Assembly (NCBI GenBank): GCA_037157565.1
Contig: JAZHRO010000063.1
Span: 149,842,501-149,906,500 of the forward strand
Direction of reading: 5' to 3'
Length of the DNA: 64,000 nucleotides
Source of the DNA: Thalassia testudinum
Lineage: Eukaryota > Streptophyta > Magnoliopsida > Alismatales > Hydrocharitaceae
The translations under genes and the position numbers were made by a program. Shown here piece by piece: positions 10,511 to 23,346 of this stretch. How positions within the stretch are numbered: position 1 is the first letter of the stretch; every line of letters begins with the position of its first letter. The notes beneath the pieces are model-generated. The model was not told the DNA's origin and did not search any database. It was given only the letters and a program-made list of their open reading frames with translations.

Positions 10511-13500
10511 TGATGTGCTATTTCTCAACACTATTAATTAAGGTTATTGGTCTTAATTAAATGCATCTGAAGTAACTTAGGTTAACTTGAATTAGTGTCA
10601 TGAATGTAGGATAGGATCAAGTTAACCTAACATTTTAGATTTATAATTTCATTTAACTGGTTGAGTCCAGGTCATTCATTATTTAATAGTAAACTTAATT
10701 CACCATTAATTCCTAAGGCATAATTACTAACTATTTAATCAATCAGATTAATAAATATAATATATGTTAAGTATATGAATAATTGCACAAAAGATTAAGC
10801 AACTAAAACATGCAATATTCCATTTAAAGGAAACAAGTATACAAGAATGATATTCAAGAAATACAATTGAGTCAAAGTATGATTATTACAACATATTTGG
10901 CAAAAGAAAGGTTCACAAGAGTTACATGCCTTATACACATTAGAAAGCTCGAATACATGTTTTATATCAACTTCAGCCATCAATCAGACGTCTGAGTAAA
11001 AGAGTAGACGACTTAAAAGTAAAAATTGGACTTCTGATGCATGTGTTGGACATCTGATTACTTCATTTAATCTCTCTCTTCTCTCATTTCTTACTTAAGC
11101 TCTATGAGTACGCTCTCTCTATCTTCTTACTTATCTTCTTCCTTAGCTCTCCTCTTAGCTTTTATTTCTCTCCTTTCTCTCTTAATCTCTCCACAACCTC
11201 TGTTCTTTTCTCACTCTCTTACTCTCATGAGCTCTCTCTCTAACTATGCACACTGCACTCCTAATTCCACACTTAACCATTTTCGCTTACTTAAGCCCAT
11301 TTATCCTTTACTTAATCCAAAATTGTGTTTTAATGGGTAGCCTAGGCTTTTCGAGGATACATAGCACCCTCGCGGGTGGGACCAGACCCTACTAGGCTTG
11401 GGCTTAATTCATTTAAGTGTGGATTTTCATGTTTTTCTCAATGCACAGTACTCAACCCAATTAGGCCTGCTCACACCCACACCTACACGAGCACACACAC
11501 ATATGCACGTGCACACGAATGCGCCTAATCGATGCTCAGAATAGGTATGGGTTTCGTTTGTGCGCCCAGTGCTGTCGACTGAAGCACTAGGTGTACGAAA
11601 ATAAAATATACTAAGGCGGTGCTTCAGATCTCCCCAAGATGGAACTAACTTAGGTGGTTCTTTCATTTGCATGGTTGCTGCTCCAGGCTAAACTCTAATC
11701 GATGATTCCCAATAGCTCCAAGGGTTAAATCAAGCAAGATAAAGCTTGATCGAAAGCTCTTCAGATCCTCTACTTGATTTTAGCCTCAATTAAAGATTTG
11801 GATCAGAATTGATCCACGGATTTCAGACAAGAACATAGCTATTCAGCCATGCTTGGAAGGAGCTCAGAGATGACTCTTCAGGTCTAACAACTTGCAGATG
11901 AGCTAATGCCCTCAGTAGAGGGCTGGAATGCTTTAAGTAAGGCATTCTACAGGAAGTGGATGAAGGAAGAGGGTTAGGGAAGCTCAGTAAGCTTCAGAAG
12001 AGAAGGTGCTTCATTCTAGAAGCTCAAAGCTCGGATTCAGGAGTGAATTAGCTTTGAAGAGAGCTAAAGACCTCACAAAGAGGTCTGAACCTATTCAGGA
12101 GTTTGAATGTGACAAATCTGGATATGATTTAGGTTTAAATCTCATCAAAACCTTGAAGAACAATGTTGGGTTCCTTTTTGAACCCAAATGTGCAGTGACT
12201 TCTAATCTCAATTAATTCACAATAAAACTCAATAAAATCAATCTGAGTGAACTCTGAATCATTCAAGGAATCAAGTTAATCCATCTAATCAAAGTTTTAA
12301 ACACTAAATCTCGAATTGACTCCAGGTTTGACCTATGAGCTGCAAAGTTTGACTTTCTAATTAGAAGTTCTACTAATCAAATGAGAGACCTAGATATATC
12401 TATTTCAACCTTAGGAAATTAATCCACACTTCGAAGTGGAGTTTTAAGCACTCAAACAGTGCTCACAAGCACTGCTTCTTGGGTTGAGAAGGAGGCTTGT
12501 TCGACAGAAGAAACTAGAAATCTCCAGACTCAATCAAGACCTAGAATGGCTTTTACAAGATCCACTTAAGCTTCTGGATCTATTTAATAGCTTAGAATCT
12601 CAAAGGTTAAGCCTCTCCAACTTCGCCGGAGTTGGAGAAGACAAATTCTAATAGGCAGGTAGAATCACTTAAACACAAGCCTAAGCACATATTCTTGATC
12701 CTTAGGCATCAACTAAGTATTCTGGAGCTTCTCAAGAAGTTCTGATGGCTGAAGCTAACGAATGGGATTGTTGGAGCTCATTGGAGCTCTGGTGAACTCA
12801 GAAATAAGTGTCTGGAGTTAAAAATTTCAAGAAATAGTCCACGAATGATCTGGACAAGCTCCTGAGGTTGCAAGGAACCTCAAGAAGACAACAGATACAT
12901 CAATTGAAGAACTTGACACTGAATTCACCAAGAATTCAGTAAATCAAGCTCAATTGAAGAACTTGACACTGAATTCACAAAGAATTAAGTGAAATCAAGG
13001 CTTTGAGTTTGACAGAACTCAAGAACTGATCTTCCTCAAAATTGAATGAGGGGAACTACTAATTAGGATGCAGTGATGGTATAGGAGTGATTAATTAGGT
13101 GGAACTGCACCTCCTGAGCCGCCATTGACACTGATCTCTGTAGGTTGAAGAAATTAGGTGTTTTTATATATGGTTTGTAATATGAGCAATTAAGTAGGTC
13201 GGGATGGTCCTTAGAGTGTTGCAAGGGTGATGGAGGACCTATATGGGTGTGATAACAACCCTGAACACCTCACCATGGACAGTGACATGTCAGGTGAAGG
13301 TGTAGGTGATTTAGGTGTTTAGGTGCTTAATTTAGTACATTAAGAGGTAGAATGGGGCCTGATGAATGGGTTTTAGCGAAGAAAAATCAAGGTTTCAAGA
13401 ACCCGTCGTCATAGCTGGCAAAACGCGTATTAAATACAATTTATAACCAGAACTCCAAGGGAGTCCCGAGTCGAACACAGGGAGGCAACATCTACTTTCG

Positions 13501-16500
13501 TTGAAATCCTTGCTTCGTTTTGTTTCTTTTTGAGGTTTTAGGATTTTGTGATTTTTTTCTTTTGTTTTTACAATAAAGAAGCAGGCAAGATAATGTCACA
13601 AAATGAGATGGAAACAAATTTCATATATCATGCAAATTTTTATTACGATAAGCTAAGAAATGCAAAAGAGATAGGGGTGAGAAGAAATCTCCCAAATCGG
13701 TTGTTTGGTGAGACGACGGCACTTGGCGGCAGCTTGGATGAAAGAGGTGAGGTGCTAGATGACAAAGGTGAGATGCAGGAGGACACTGGGTAGAGCAATG
13801 CTTCACCAAGGCTCTAGAATGGGGATGAGGAGATGGAGGCGATCTTCTACCGGAATGGAGATGGGAGGATGGCTCCAAGGCTTCTTATGAAGGTGGTTGG
13901 ATGGAGGACGAATATTTGGTGGGATATAGAAGCATTACACTAATAAGAGGCCGTTGGAGCTTGGGAATAAGCTATAATGGAGCTTTGGTAGGCTACTAGA
14001 GCTTAGGAGTAGGTGGGAGTAGAGTAGGTAGAGATCGTTTGGAAGGAGAGGGGTCATGGGTTTATATAGTGGAGGAATGGAGGTCTTTTGCTCGCAAGGA
14101 TCTTCAGCGACATTTAAAATGTCGCTAAAGACCAGCTGGGGGTGTTGTTAAAGCATTCATGCGCTTAGCTGGCATGAGGAGGCACGATTGTAGCTGGTAC
14201 ATTTCAAGGAGAGAGTTAGCCGTTGGAATGGGCACAGAGGGCTGAGATCATGAGGAGGAAGTGCATGCTTGATGGAATTTGAATCCCGCGCTCAATGGCA
14301 GGCATTGAATCTTTCATCGCATGGCTAAGGGCACCCGCAGATCACACCTTCATCAATTTGAATCGCGCTCACCGCACGATCGCGATGATTGGTCGACAGC
14401 TGCTGTACCCGGTCAACTTAAATGACCACTCCAGATGGAGCATGTCTACCTTGGTGTGCAGTTACACGTCATCATCCAGCACGCGTGCATCATCTCGACC
14501 GCTCTATCAAGATCAAGCAGCCCAATTTAACCAATGCAGGAGCAGGCACGAAGGATCGAGTCTTGAACTCGCACCTCTCATTTGCAGAGCAGGCGCTTCA
14601 CCGTTTGGGCAAAGCGTTGCTTTGTCGCATGGAGGTGAGGTGTGCCCACATGCCTCAACCATTGGATGAGGATCCAATGGTCCAGATGGAGTCTTCCTTG
14701 CTATGCTTTGGAGGAGAGATCGGCCGATGTAGAGCATTTCTCAGCCATTGGATTGAGATCCAATGGATAGGATTACTCCTTGCATGAAGCTGGGGAGGCT
14801 ATGGCTCGTGTAGGGTGGCTTGGATGGTGCCACATGGCATTATCTGGGTCGTCCATCTTCTTCTTCTTATAGAGGATGCTACGGAGCTTTGATCGGGGTA
14901 ATTTTCGCACTGACGGACTGTGATCGTCACTTCAAATCCATCCGTACGATCGGATTCTTCCTTCGAAGCCCGTAATGATGTCACACTGCCTCCTAGCCAT
15001 ATAAAATGTTGTAATTAATATACAGAATATACAAACTATCTTAAATGCAATGCAATGAATGTTATGCAATATTTATACTATGATATGCAATGTTGGACCA
15101 AGGAACTATCATAAATAAGCATTTTATCATGAATTCATGTACGTTTATCAGGGCCCTGAATTGATGTAGAAGTGTTGAAGGGCCCCTATTGAAGGTGTTC
15201 TATGCCATGGACCTCCGCCATGGACAGTAGATGTCGAGGTGGAGGTGGAGGTGGTTTAGGCGATCTAGCAGCTAAAAGTGAGGGAAAAGAAGTGAAATGG
15301 AGTCGTGAGGTGGCGGGGAAGGTGTTCAGATGAAGTAAAGAGTGAAAGAGGTCTAGCGAGGCCAGATTTGGCCTCATTAGAGTCAGGGACGAAGGTCTGA
15401 AACTAAGTTAACATTGACTATCTAACTACCTAACTAAGCTAAACTAAATCCTAGCTAATCTACTATTACCTAGACGAAGTAGGGGAAAGAGATCTCCATC
15501 GAAAGACACATGATGGAGGATGAATCAGTGGATGTTGGAAAGAACTCCGACAAGAAAGGAAGCGGAGAAGAAGGAAAGTGGTGGTGTTCCCATGCCCTGT
15601 CACAGCTACAGGAAAGGAAGAGGGGGTGAGAGAGACGATCGCCTCTGTTGGTGGGACTCCGAGGGAGGGTAAGAAGGTCGCCAAAGTTGAGGACGAATAG
15701 CCTATTGTCAACTCGGTGTGGGGAAGGGGGAAGGGAGTTGACCCCTAGCTTCGAGGAGTTGGGGGGTATTTATAGGTGGCGATGGAGGCGGGGGGCTTGC
15801 ATTTGGATGCAATCGCATCCAGGTGCAAAGGTATAGGGTCCATCTCTGGCGACGGTGAAGTCACCATATTGGAGTTTGTTAGGTTTAAGAGGATCGTGAC
15901 CGTAGGATGGAATGGTGGTGGTGAGCAGAAAGCTGGTAGCAAGGGTGGAGGAGTTCAGATGCAAGATGGAGAGTGATCGAGTGATGTGGACACTGGCTAT
16001 CCTCAGCAGTTCAGTGTGAAGAAGAAGAAGAAGGTGATGTCGGTAGTGCTCATAGGGACCTTAGTGCAAGAAAACATAAGGACCTATAATTAATAAAAGG
16101 ACTCAATTGAATAAAAACTTGAGCGCCTAAACATAAATAGAGGCATTTAAAGCTTATTTTAATTTATTTCTTTTTCAAATTTTTATATGTTATTATAAAT
16201 TAGGTAAATAATATATTCATGCCTTGAATTTATGATTTTGCCTTTTTTAGCTATATTTATTTAAATGATTAAGTTATTTAAGTTAATTACATACTTAGGG
16301 TTAGATATTGATTAACTTAATTTAGATATTAATTAACTAGCTAAATATTTAGTATTTGAGTCCAAATTAGTAATTAAATTATAATTATGATTAATAGATA
16401 TTTAATTTAGTGTTTTTATGTTATTTTAATGGTCCTTAGTATTTAATCCCCTTTATTATAATTAACCCTTAATAATATATATCCTTAGCTAATTAAGTAG

Positions 16501-16549
16501 AGAACTAGTTAATTAGTAGTATTTAAGAACCATGATGACTCTCTCATCA
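10511..16549 (-). mobile_element. Solo LTR M, very long Athila/Tat-type LTR, carrying solo LTR I
   Basis: On the minus strand it begins TGATGAGAGAGTCATCA (right end, 16549) and ends …AGCACATCA (10511). The flanks are ACAGG (10506-10510) and ACAGC (16550-16554), a TSD with one change, and LINE coding sequence lies on both sides. Removing LTR I (13360-15150) and one GGGCC copy leaves about 4.24 kb, long even for these elements. The U5 side has TTGAGTCCAGGTCATTCA (10662-10679), the counterpart of the motif in D and E. No PBS or internal sequence is attached. Inside, 10511-13354 and 15156-16549 hold no credible gene; short pyrimidine-rich and Leu/Ser-rich frames (11104-11340, 15466-15711) are LTR sequence. 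Confidence 0.78.
13360..15150 (-). mobile_element. Solo LTR I, element-C family, TSD GGGCC
   Basis: A 1.79-kb LTR flanked by exact GGGCC duplications (13355-13359, 15151-15155). On the minus strand it begins TGATAAACGTAC and ends …CATTCATCA. It shares with the C LTRs the start-side TAAATATTGCATA block, a Pro/Ser/His-rich shadow peptide (MEPSSHLHSG at 13621-13878 minus, 33052 and 38967 plus), and the U5 motif CCTGTGTTCGACTCGGGACTC (13467-13487 reversed). It sits inside solo LTR M. Confidence 0.92.
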
Positions 16550-16958
16550 ACAGCATGACCACTCCTGTGCGACAAAATCCTTGAAACCCACCTCTTGCAT
16601 CCACAACCTTTGGAATCTAAAATACGAACTCCTCTTCGTGCCTTCCCCACTATCCTAGAGCATGGGCATGTGGTCAGAGAAAGGTCTCTGCATCACTAAA
16701 ACTCCTGCTAATTGATGCACCTCAGCCAAATGAACATTACCAAGGAATCTATCCAAGCTAGAGCACACCCCATTTCCACTACGCCATGTGTAAGTAACAC
16801 CAAATGTAAGAATATCCTCCAGTTGCAACTCAGCCACCACTTCCTTGAAGCCCAGCGTGAAGGAGTCACCCCTTCCCCCAAGTCTATCATCATGGCTCAA
16901 GGTGGCATTGAAATCACCACCAACGAACCAAGGCCCTTGTTGAAGGGCTTTCATCGAG
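16550..16958 (-). pseudogene. LINE fragment, piece 1 (end of endonuclease domain)
   Basis: The minus-strand frame 16655-16954 encodes the C-terminal half of an L1-type apurinic/apyrimidinic endonuclease: PWFVGGDFNATL, then DRLGG, FGVTYTW, CSSLDRFL and RPFSDHMPML, the last holding the catalytic SDH. After the first stop, reading past it, comes FRFQRLWM and GFKDFVAQEW, the conserved block after the endonuclease. The enzyme would nick target DNA to prime LINE integration. The N-terminal half is cut off by element D at 16958, and the rest continues as piece 2 beyond solo LTR M. Confidence 0.88.
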
Positions 16959-19611
16959 TGTGAAGATATGTATGTGTCATAGTATAGTCAACGAAAAATG
17001 CAACAAACACTTAAATTTATAAACTTGAAATCTACTTGGAGTCCAAGGTCATTTGCAGGGAGTAAATATGGAATTCATGACACTAATCTCAATTCAGGAA
17101 TGATAAGTACAATTAATTAAGCACAATAAAGATATTTCAATGAATGATCTTCTCAAAATGGTATTCAATTATAGACCAATGTATCTCGAGAAGAATAGGG
17201 ACAAAAAGAATGGAAGGAACCTAAAAAGTGGTGATTTAGATCACCATTTAGATCCTTCAAGTAAAGCATATCCCAAACATTCAAAGCAACTCAAATATCT
17301 TGAATAATTCAATAGTATCTCTAATCAAATACTCAAATAATGCCACAATGTTTCGAATCAAATTAGACGTCGGGTCTGATGACCAGACGAATTAACCATC
17401 AAGGCACAGCACCATAATAAGGCACACAAGGGCACCTCTCAAACACAAGAGCAAACCTTCCTCAGAGGCTAAGTGTTAGCCTTCTCCTTCAGCACGAACC
17501 CCAAGGTCATGAAAGCCATAGCAAAACCCTCTCCACTCCTCGCAAATCCCTCCTCTTTCTTTTCTCAATACCGGGCATAATTAGGTCTAGACTCGGGTAA
17601 TTGGGTCTATGCAGTATCGGGTCCAGGCTCACCAGGTGTGCGAATGAGCAAGGGTGTGTGGGCTCGTACGAGTGAGGGACCCGACCCCTCGTGTCTTAGG
17701 CAAATGGCTTAAAGCATAAAACCCTTTATACAGTTGCGACTACTCCGCAGCAAATGATGTGGGACTAAAACCCATTGTTCCTCCTCGCACGAAGTCAAAG
17801 GTGAAGCTCTCGTTCAATTAGAAGCTATTGCTACTACTCTTCTCAAATTGAACTTTTGAATGGCTTCATGGGGTTGTTCTGCAACTCCTGAGCGTGGTAG
17901 TTGCTATGATTAAGGCTGAATAATGGCAGACGAAGGCAAAGTTTTGACGGCGACAGCGAAGCTCCGATGGTAACATGAAAAGGCATGAACATGAGCTCTA
18001 GGCCTCAGTCAGATATCTTAAAAGCATCGTTGGTGGTTGTGGAGTGCAATGGTGGTGATATTGTGGTGTGTGCATGCATATGGAGGTCGTGCGAAGTCAA
18101 TGATGGTGTATGGATGATGAGTTGTTCGGTGGGGGTTTTGAGTGGGTGGGACCCTCAATTTCTTGAGAGGTTTTGGTCAGGGCGGTGAGGCAGAGCTTTG
18201 GGTGGTGGTATCGTGAAGTTTGGATGCGTGTAGCAGTGGTGCAACTTCACCGGAGTGTAGCAGGAGAGGAAGAAGACGATGGGGAAGCGAGGTGGTTGTG
18301 GATCAAAATAGGATAAAAAGCAGTGCAAACTAATCTACAGAGAGAGAAGGAGAGAAGAGAACTCCTTTAACGGCTGAAAGGGGAGAGATGGCATTGGCTA
18401 TGATTGGTCGGTGCTGGAGATGGTGAATCCTCCGGTGAGGGAACGATGAGGAAGAAGAGGGTCTAGGGAGCTCTCGCTGGTATTGCGAGGAGCAGAAGAA
18501 TGAGCGGATGAGATTCCCACTGCCTATGGTATGTGGCAGTGAGCAAGGAAGCCGAAGAAGGAGGTGTCATCGGAGCTACGACAAAGGTGCCCAGAGGGAG
18601 GAATTTGTGAAGGATTGAGGCCAAGATCGAGCTAGTTTTGGATGGCCTTAGGATCTAAAGCTTATATAAAGCTCAAATCCGAGCTCTAGACAAGGAAAGA
18701 GCTCTGATTGACTTGAGAATCATGGCATGAGGTACCCATGGATTTCATGGATTCGCTAGGGCAAATCTGCGTGATTTAGGAGCTAAGATCTATCTCAAAC
18801 GATTTTTTGTAGTGCAAACACCAATCTCACCAATTTTGGTGAGATTTGGTCTTTGATGTGATCAGGTTTTGATGTGGTCAAGGTTAGTTGAAGGTCATTT
18901 TGACCTCCAATGGTGACAGGGACCATTTTGTAGAGAAGATGATGAAGTTAGGGACCTTTTTGCAAATATTAAGAAAGTTAGGGGGTTGATTGAGAGGAAT
19001 AGAGTTTAAATGGGCTAAAATGCAATCTAGGTCAAGATGGACTCTGATTGGGCCCAACTTTTGGTACAAACCTAATTTGGACCCAAAGAATCTAGTGGTG
19101 AAGTAGGATTTGAGTTTTGACCAAGTTTGGCTAGGAAATTTGCATAGAGACCCAAATTAGGCTAAAAGTCCATCTACGACTCTATACAAGGTCAAAATAA
19201 GTTCATATGGTCAAACCAAAGGTACTAAACCCCTAGGAATATTTTTATATAAATTTTAGGAGGTTTAGATAAATTTTATTCTAATATGAACCTCTGTAAT
19301 TTAAGTAGATCTAAAATTAGGGTTTTATGTGCTGCTACGGTTCTCAAAAAGTGTGAAACCCCATTTCTGTCTGTGTGGACCCTCTTATTGACTTTAATGC
19401 TCATTATACCTTCAACTAACCCCTAACAAACATCGTGGTTACTCTACATTCATGATATGATGTTAAAGCTACAGAATTAACCCTTATTTAGTGTTTTCTT
19501 CTCAAAATGGATTTGCATGGAATTATAGCTCTCAGGCGATTATGTAAGAACATTTGTCAATTAATCCTGATTAAATAAAGCTAGTTATGGCTCATAATGG
19601 TGTTACCATCA
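16959..19611 (-). repeat. Element D 3' LTR
   Basis: On the minus strand it begins TGATGGTAACACC (right end, 19611) and ends …CATATCTTCACA (16959). A TGGGGGTA purine run lies directly outside the start, identifying it as the 3' LTR. Length is 2.65 kb. The flank TCGAG (16954-16958) would be one TSD copy; the other copy was not found. The U5 part contains GACCTTGGACTCC (17040-17052), shared with E and M. The LTR carries a USE-TATA promoter (17725-17765). Frames inside have no family similarity. Confidence 0.88.
17725..17765 (-). promoter_or_regulatory. LTR D core promoter: USE plus TATA
   Basis: On the minus strand GTCCCACATCA (17755-17765, 10 of 11 match to RTCCCACATCG) is followed after exactly 24 bp by TATAAAGG (17725-17730 for the TATAAA). 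Confidence 0.65.
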
Positions 19612-19626
19612 TACCCCCATGCCTAA
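19612..19626 (-). other. Polypurine tract of element D
   Basis: Minus-strand AGTTAGGCATGGGGGTA immediately precedes the TG of the 3' LTR. B (GGTATGGGGGTA before 41627) and F (GGCATGGGGGTA before 47523) have the same tract at the same place. It would prime plus-strand DNA synthesis. Confidence 0.85.
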
Positions 19627-21492
19627 CTTTTGCTAGTCCCTAGGAAAATCTTATGGAAAGAATTAGATCTCTAGACCATGCTTTGATGTTTAGATGCCTG
19701 ATTCGTGTCATTCTCTAGAAATTAGGTCAAAATGCTAATAATAGGCCTAGAGGTACCCAAGTACCAATCAAGATCTAGATCTAACCAGCTTCAGCCTGAG
19801 TCTACAACGAAGGTTTCTAAGGCCCGCAAAAACTGCCAAGATGTCCGTTGAACCCAACAGTTAAAGCACCCGTTTGTAGAATGTAGTAAGTCCAGGTTCA
19901 GTTTGCTAGTGCATTTTTACCAGAAGGATTTTTCATTTGGAGAGTTTTCTCTCTTTTCTTTTTATTTTTCCCCAAATCTAGCCTCAGATTAGCCCTAAAC
20001 ATGGTCTGTATCGAATTCCTTGTCCCCACTATCAATCCTCAAAGGGTCCCTGGCTTTTGATGTTTTGGGATAAAATCACCCATGGCATTCTGTAGCTAAA
20101 TTCAAGCCTTGGCAATTGACATTTAGAGGTAATCCTGCCCATGGCACCTGAATCAGCACAAGGTGCTTACATGCCCACGGTAGGATATTTGGATATCCTA
20201 CGAGACATGCATTGAGACGATATGTTATTACACATCTTCGAGGGGAATTTTCCACCTTTCCATGCCGGGAACTCGTCCAATCAACTTGTGTTGTTGAGCA
20301 ACTCTTAAGCTAGATCTTTAGGATAGCTTTTCAGAACAGAATACTTTTGGCATGATTTTCTTTATTAAGTGCACTGAACCAAACTAGTGTGTGGATTTTG
20401 GGTGTTTAGGTTACCAAGTCCTACAAACCAAAGGGTAGGCAACGGTGTCGAATAATCCCTAAGCCTTAGACCTACTACATCAACTTCGCACTTTCCTCAA
20501 CCTCTTGAGAACTAATCCAGATCTTAACGAATACACAAGTGTTTAAGCCCTAAATCAAGTCTAAGAGGCCTAAGATTAGCACTCATTACTAATCTCCTTG
20601 TCTCTAGCATTTTAGGACTTAATCTTTTGGTTTGATTTGATCTAGAACTTAAGTAAATCCCATAATCAATTGCTATGACTATTTTTTCTTGATTTTGCCC
20701 CTTTTGACATTTTGAATTTCCTCCTCTTTTCCTCCTCAAGAAAGATTTTCAATCATTTCTCAAAATTTTCTCCCCTTTCTCCAATTTTTTCTTTTTTACT
20801 TTTTTTTATATTTTTTAATGTGTATTTTTTTGTGAGAACCCGTCAGAGAATTGAATTTCCATTTGTTTTGCACTTTAACACCCCCCCATGCCTAAGCTTT
20901 ACAATGTCCTCATTGTAAACTAGGACGGTACAAATTCAGCTTGGTTCAAAGTTTAGAACAGGATCAAGGGTGGGTGAATGGGTTGGGATGACTGTTGCGA
21001 ACAATTTCAAGCTTTGATACAAGTAAGAAAGGTGGAGTCAACTATTCTAAAGTTAAACCAAAAAGTACAGTAGGAGTGTAGCTCAAAAAGATGATCAAAA
21101 GGGTCTCAGGTTTTTGGAATGACAGGTTTCCTCCCGTTAAGTGTTAAATTCAATGCCTTCAGCCGAGAAGAAGGTGGTCAAGGAGAAGGAGTGGTCAAAT
21201 CAGAGGAATTTTGTAGAACAAGTACCTTGATAAGTAGCCTGGTTGGTCCAACCATGTGTTTGTTCAGATGAACAGGCTGATTATGTAGACCAAACCCAAT
21301 CAGTCTGGTGGGTTGATGGATGTGAATCAGTAGATGTTGAGCCAACCAGATACTATGTGGCTCAAAAAGATGTGAAAATGAAAATCATGGGTTTAGCTGA
21401 ATCGGCTCAGCCTGATTAGAGTAGAGGTCCTCAAAAGAAAGTGGATCTGTAGAGGATGTAGGAATCCTATGGGTGAGATCAGAGAAGGATAA
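19612..21492 (-). mobile_element. Element D internal region, 3' part
   Basis: Non-coding 3' part of D up to the B insertion. It contains degenerate tandem units around CCCATGGCA (20050-20155), the purine-rich block GAGGACATTGTAAAGC…GGCATGGGGGGG (20880-20917, minus) and the motif CACTTAACGGGAGGAAACC (21125-21143, minus), which in B follows integrase. Block by block it is colinear with F (47524-49460) and E (57811-58640). No frame of note is seen. Its last five bases, GATAA, are the left TSD copy of element B. Confidence 0.82.
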
Positions 21493-22318
21493 TGATGGGA
21501 ACACCATCATGAGCCATAACTATCTCATTTTGACCTAGAAAAGAGAATAAAAGTTCCTACATGACCAAGTGAAGGGCCTAACTCAGGGAATAACTATTTT
21601 GAGAGAAAAGCAAGAAACAAAGGGTAAAACTGTAATTTTACCATTGTAGTACAGCAACAGAATTTCTCAGGGGTTAAACATGGGTCAATTGGTCTTAACA
21701 AGATAAAAAGTGGGTTGGTTCAATCAGAAAAGGGTGAATGTGAGATCTGGGAATTAAATGACATCTTGTAACCCTAAAACAGACCCACTTAATTCAACGA
21801 GGTTCTGGTCAGGATAAAAATCAACTAAACCCTCTAAAATTCATGCAAAAATATCCTCTAGGATTTAGAACCTTCAATTTATCCTTTAAAACCTATTTTG
21901 ACCTAAATAGGGGTCCTAGTCAAACATTTGCCCTAAATTAGGTTTTTATGCAAAATATCTAGTCAAACGTGGTCAAACCTAAAATACAACTTCACCATTG
22001 GATTCCTTGGGTCAAAATTAGGTTTATACCAAAATTTGGATCTAAGGGAAGCTCACCTTGACCTACTTTGCAAAATAGTACAACCTAATTACTTTTACTC
22101 CCCTAACTTTTGAAAACCTAGCAGAGACCCCCATAGCTTCCTCTTCATTCTTTGCAATTATGTCCCTCCACCATTACAGCAGAGGAATCCTACTCTGACG
22201 AGGATTCAAGAGGGATATCTCCTTGATTCCTCAGAGAATCCCTCTCAGATTTGAAAGGGAGATTTTCTGAGGAATTCCCGACCATGTGAACCCCATTTTC
22301 TGCTCAGATTCCCACCCA

Positions 22319-22344
22319 ATCTCTCATGCGAATGCATGAGAGAT
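22319..22344. promoter_or_regulatory. U3 hairpin in B 5' LTR
   Basis: Arms ATCTCTCATGC and GCATGAGAGAT, loop GAAT. It is repeated at 42453-42478 in the 3' LTR. Compared with G one base pair is changed on both arms (G-C to A-T). Confidence 0.8.
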
Positions 22345-23305
22345 ATGGGTATCTCTCGACCTTCCAAGTTCGGTGAGGTTAAAGCACAAGGCCATCCGCC
22401 CGCGACTATAAAAGATGCCCTAAGTCCTCCCGACCATCCTAAGCTTGATTTGGCTGAAGAATCCCCCAGAATTCCTCCTTCCCCTCTCCGGCCAAGAAGC
22501 CCACAAGCTCCGGCGACTCTTCCTCCCTCTTCTTGTCACTCTGCCACCATACCAGTGGCAAAGTCTTCTCCGCCTCATTCTTCTGCGTCGCGCCATACCT
22601 GCGCCTGCATCTTCATCCCTCTTGTCGTCGCTGCCTCTTCATCTTAGGGCCTTCGTCTCCGACAATTGCTGTTACGCGCCGTCCACCCTCTACCCTCCCC
22701 ATTCGTCCAATCACTCTCAGATAAGTTCCTTTCCCTCTACTCTTCATTTCCCCCTCTTTATTTCTATTTTCGTGCCTCAACCACCACAGAACACCCTTAC
22801 CTTCATCTCCGGCAGACCACCGGTAAATGCGCATCCACCACTCCATACACCCACTCTCCTCGCCAACTACCGCAAAAGCATTGCCACCTTCCACTGATCA
22901 TCTTCCACCTCTCCATCGACCACCACACATGCCCTACACTACCTTCGAACAACCCCACTTTCACAGGCACAGAATGACCTAGGCACGCACGCCTAGGCTG
23001 TCCCACACCACGCCACCCACCTCGCCACCTTCGCCATATCACGACAAAGCTTTCCAAGTGTTTTGACAGGGCTGTGAGGCCGTATTCATGATTGACAGGT
23101 CGAACCCCCATCCACCATTGGAGCAGGAGCAAATCTTGCTTGCAAGCTCACTCCAGGTAGCCCCTCTCCAGGAGACCAATTCCCAGGTGCACGGAACTCC
23201 TTTGCGAATGACTTGTGCAAGCAGTTGGAGTTCCAGGGCACCGCAGCTTCAACAATCAGGAGACACTCCTTGCGGGCGCATGCGAAGAAGCAGGTGGGAC
23301 TTTTA

Positions 23306-23346
23306 GTCCCACCTCGGTAAGTTTCGAGCTGCCTGTGTGATATAAG
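23306..23346 (+). promoter_or_regulatory. LTR B core promoter: USE plus TATA
   Basis: GTCCCACCTCG (23306-23316, 10 of 11) and TATAAG (23341-23346), 24 bp apart. The 3' LTR copy is at 43463-43503 (GTCCCACCTTG, then 24 bp, then TATAAG). Confidence 0.68.

Noticed and set aside
22336..22977. Pro/Ser/His-rich frames in the B 5' LTR as genes
   Set aside because: Copies in the 3' LTR (42602-43251) are framed and interrupted differently; this is LTR sequence upstream of the TATA box.
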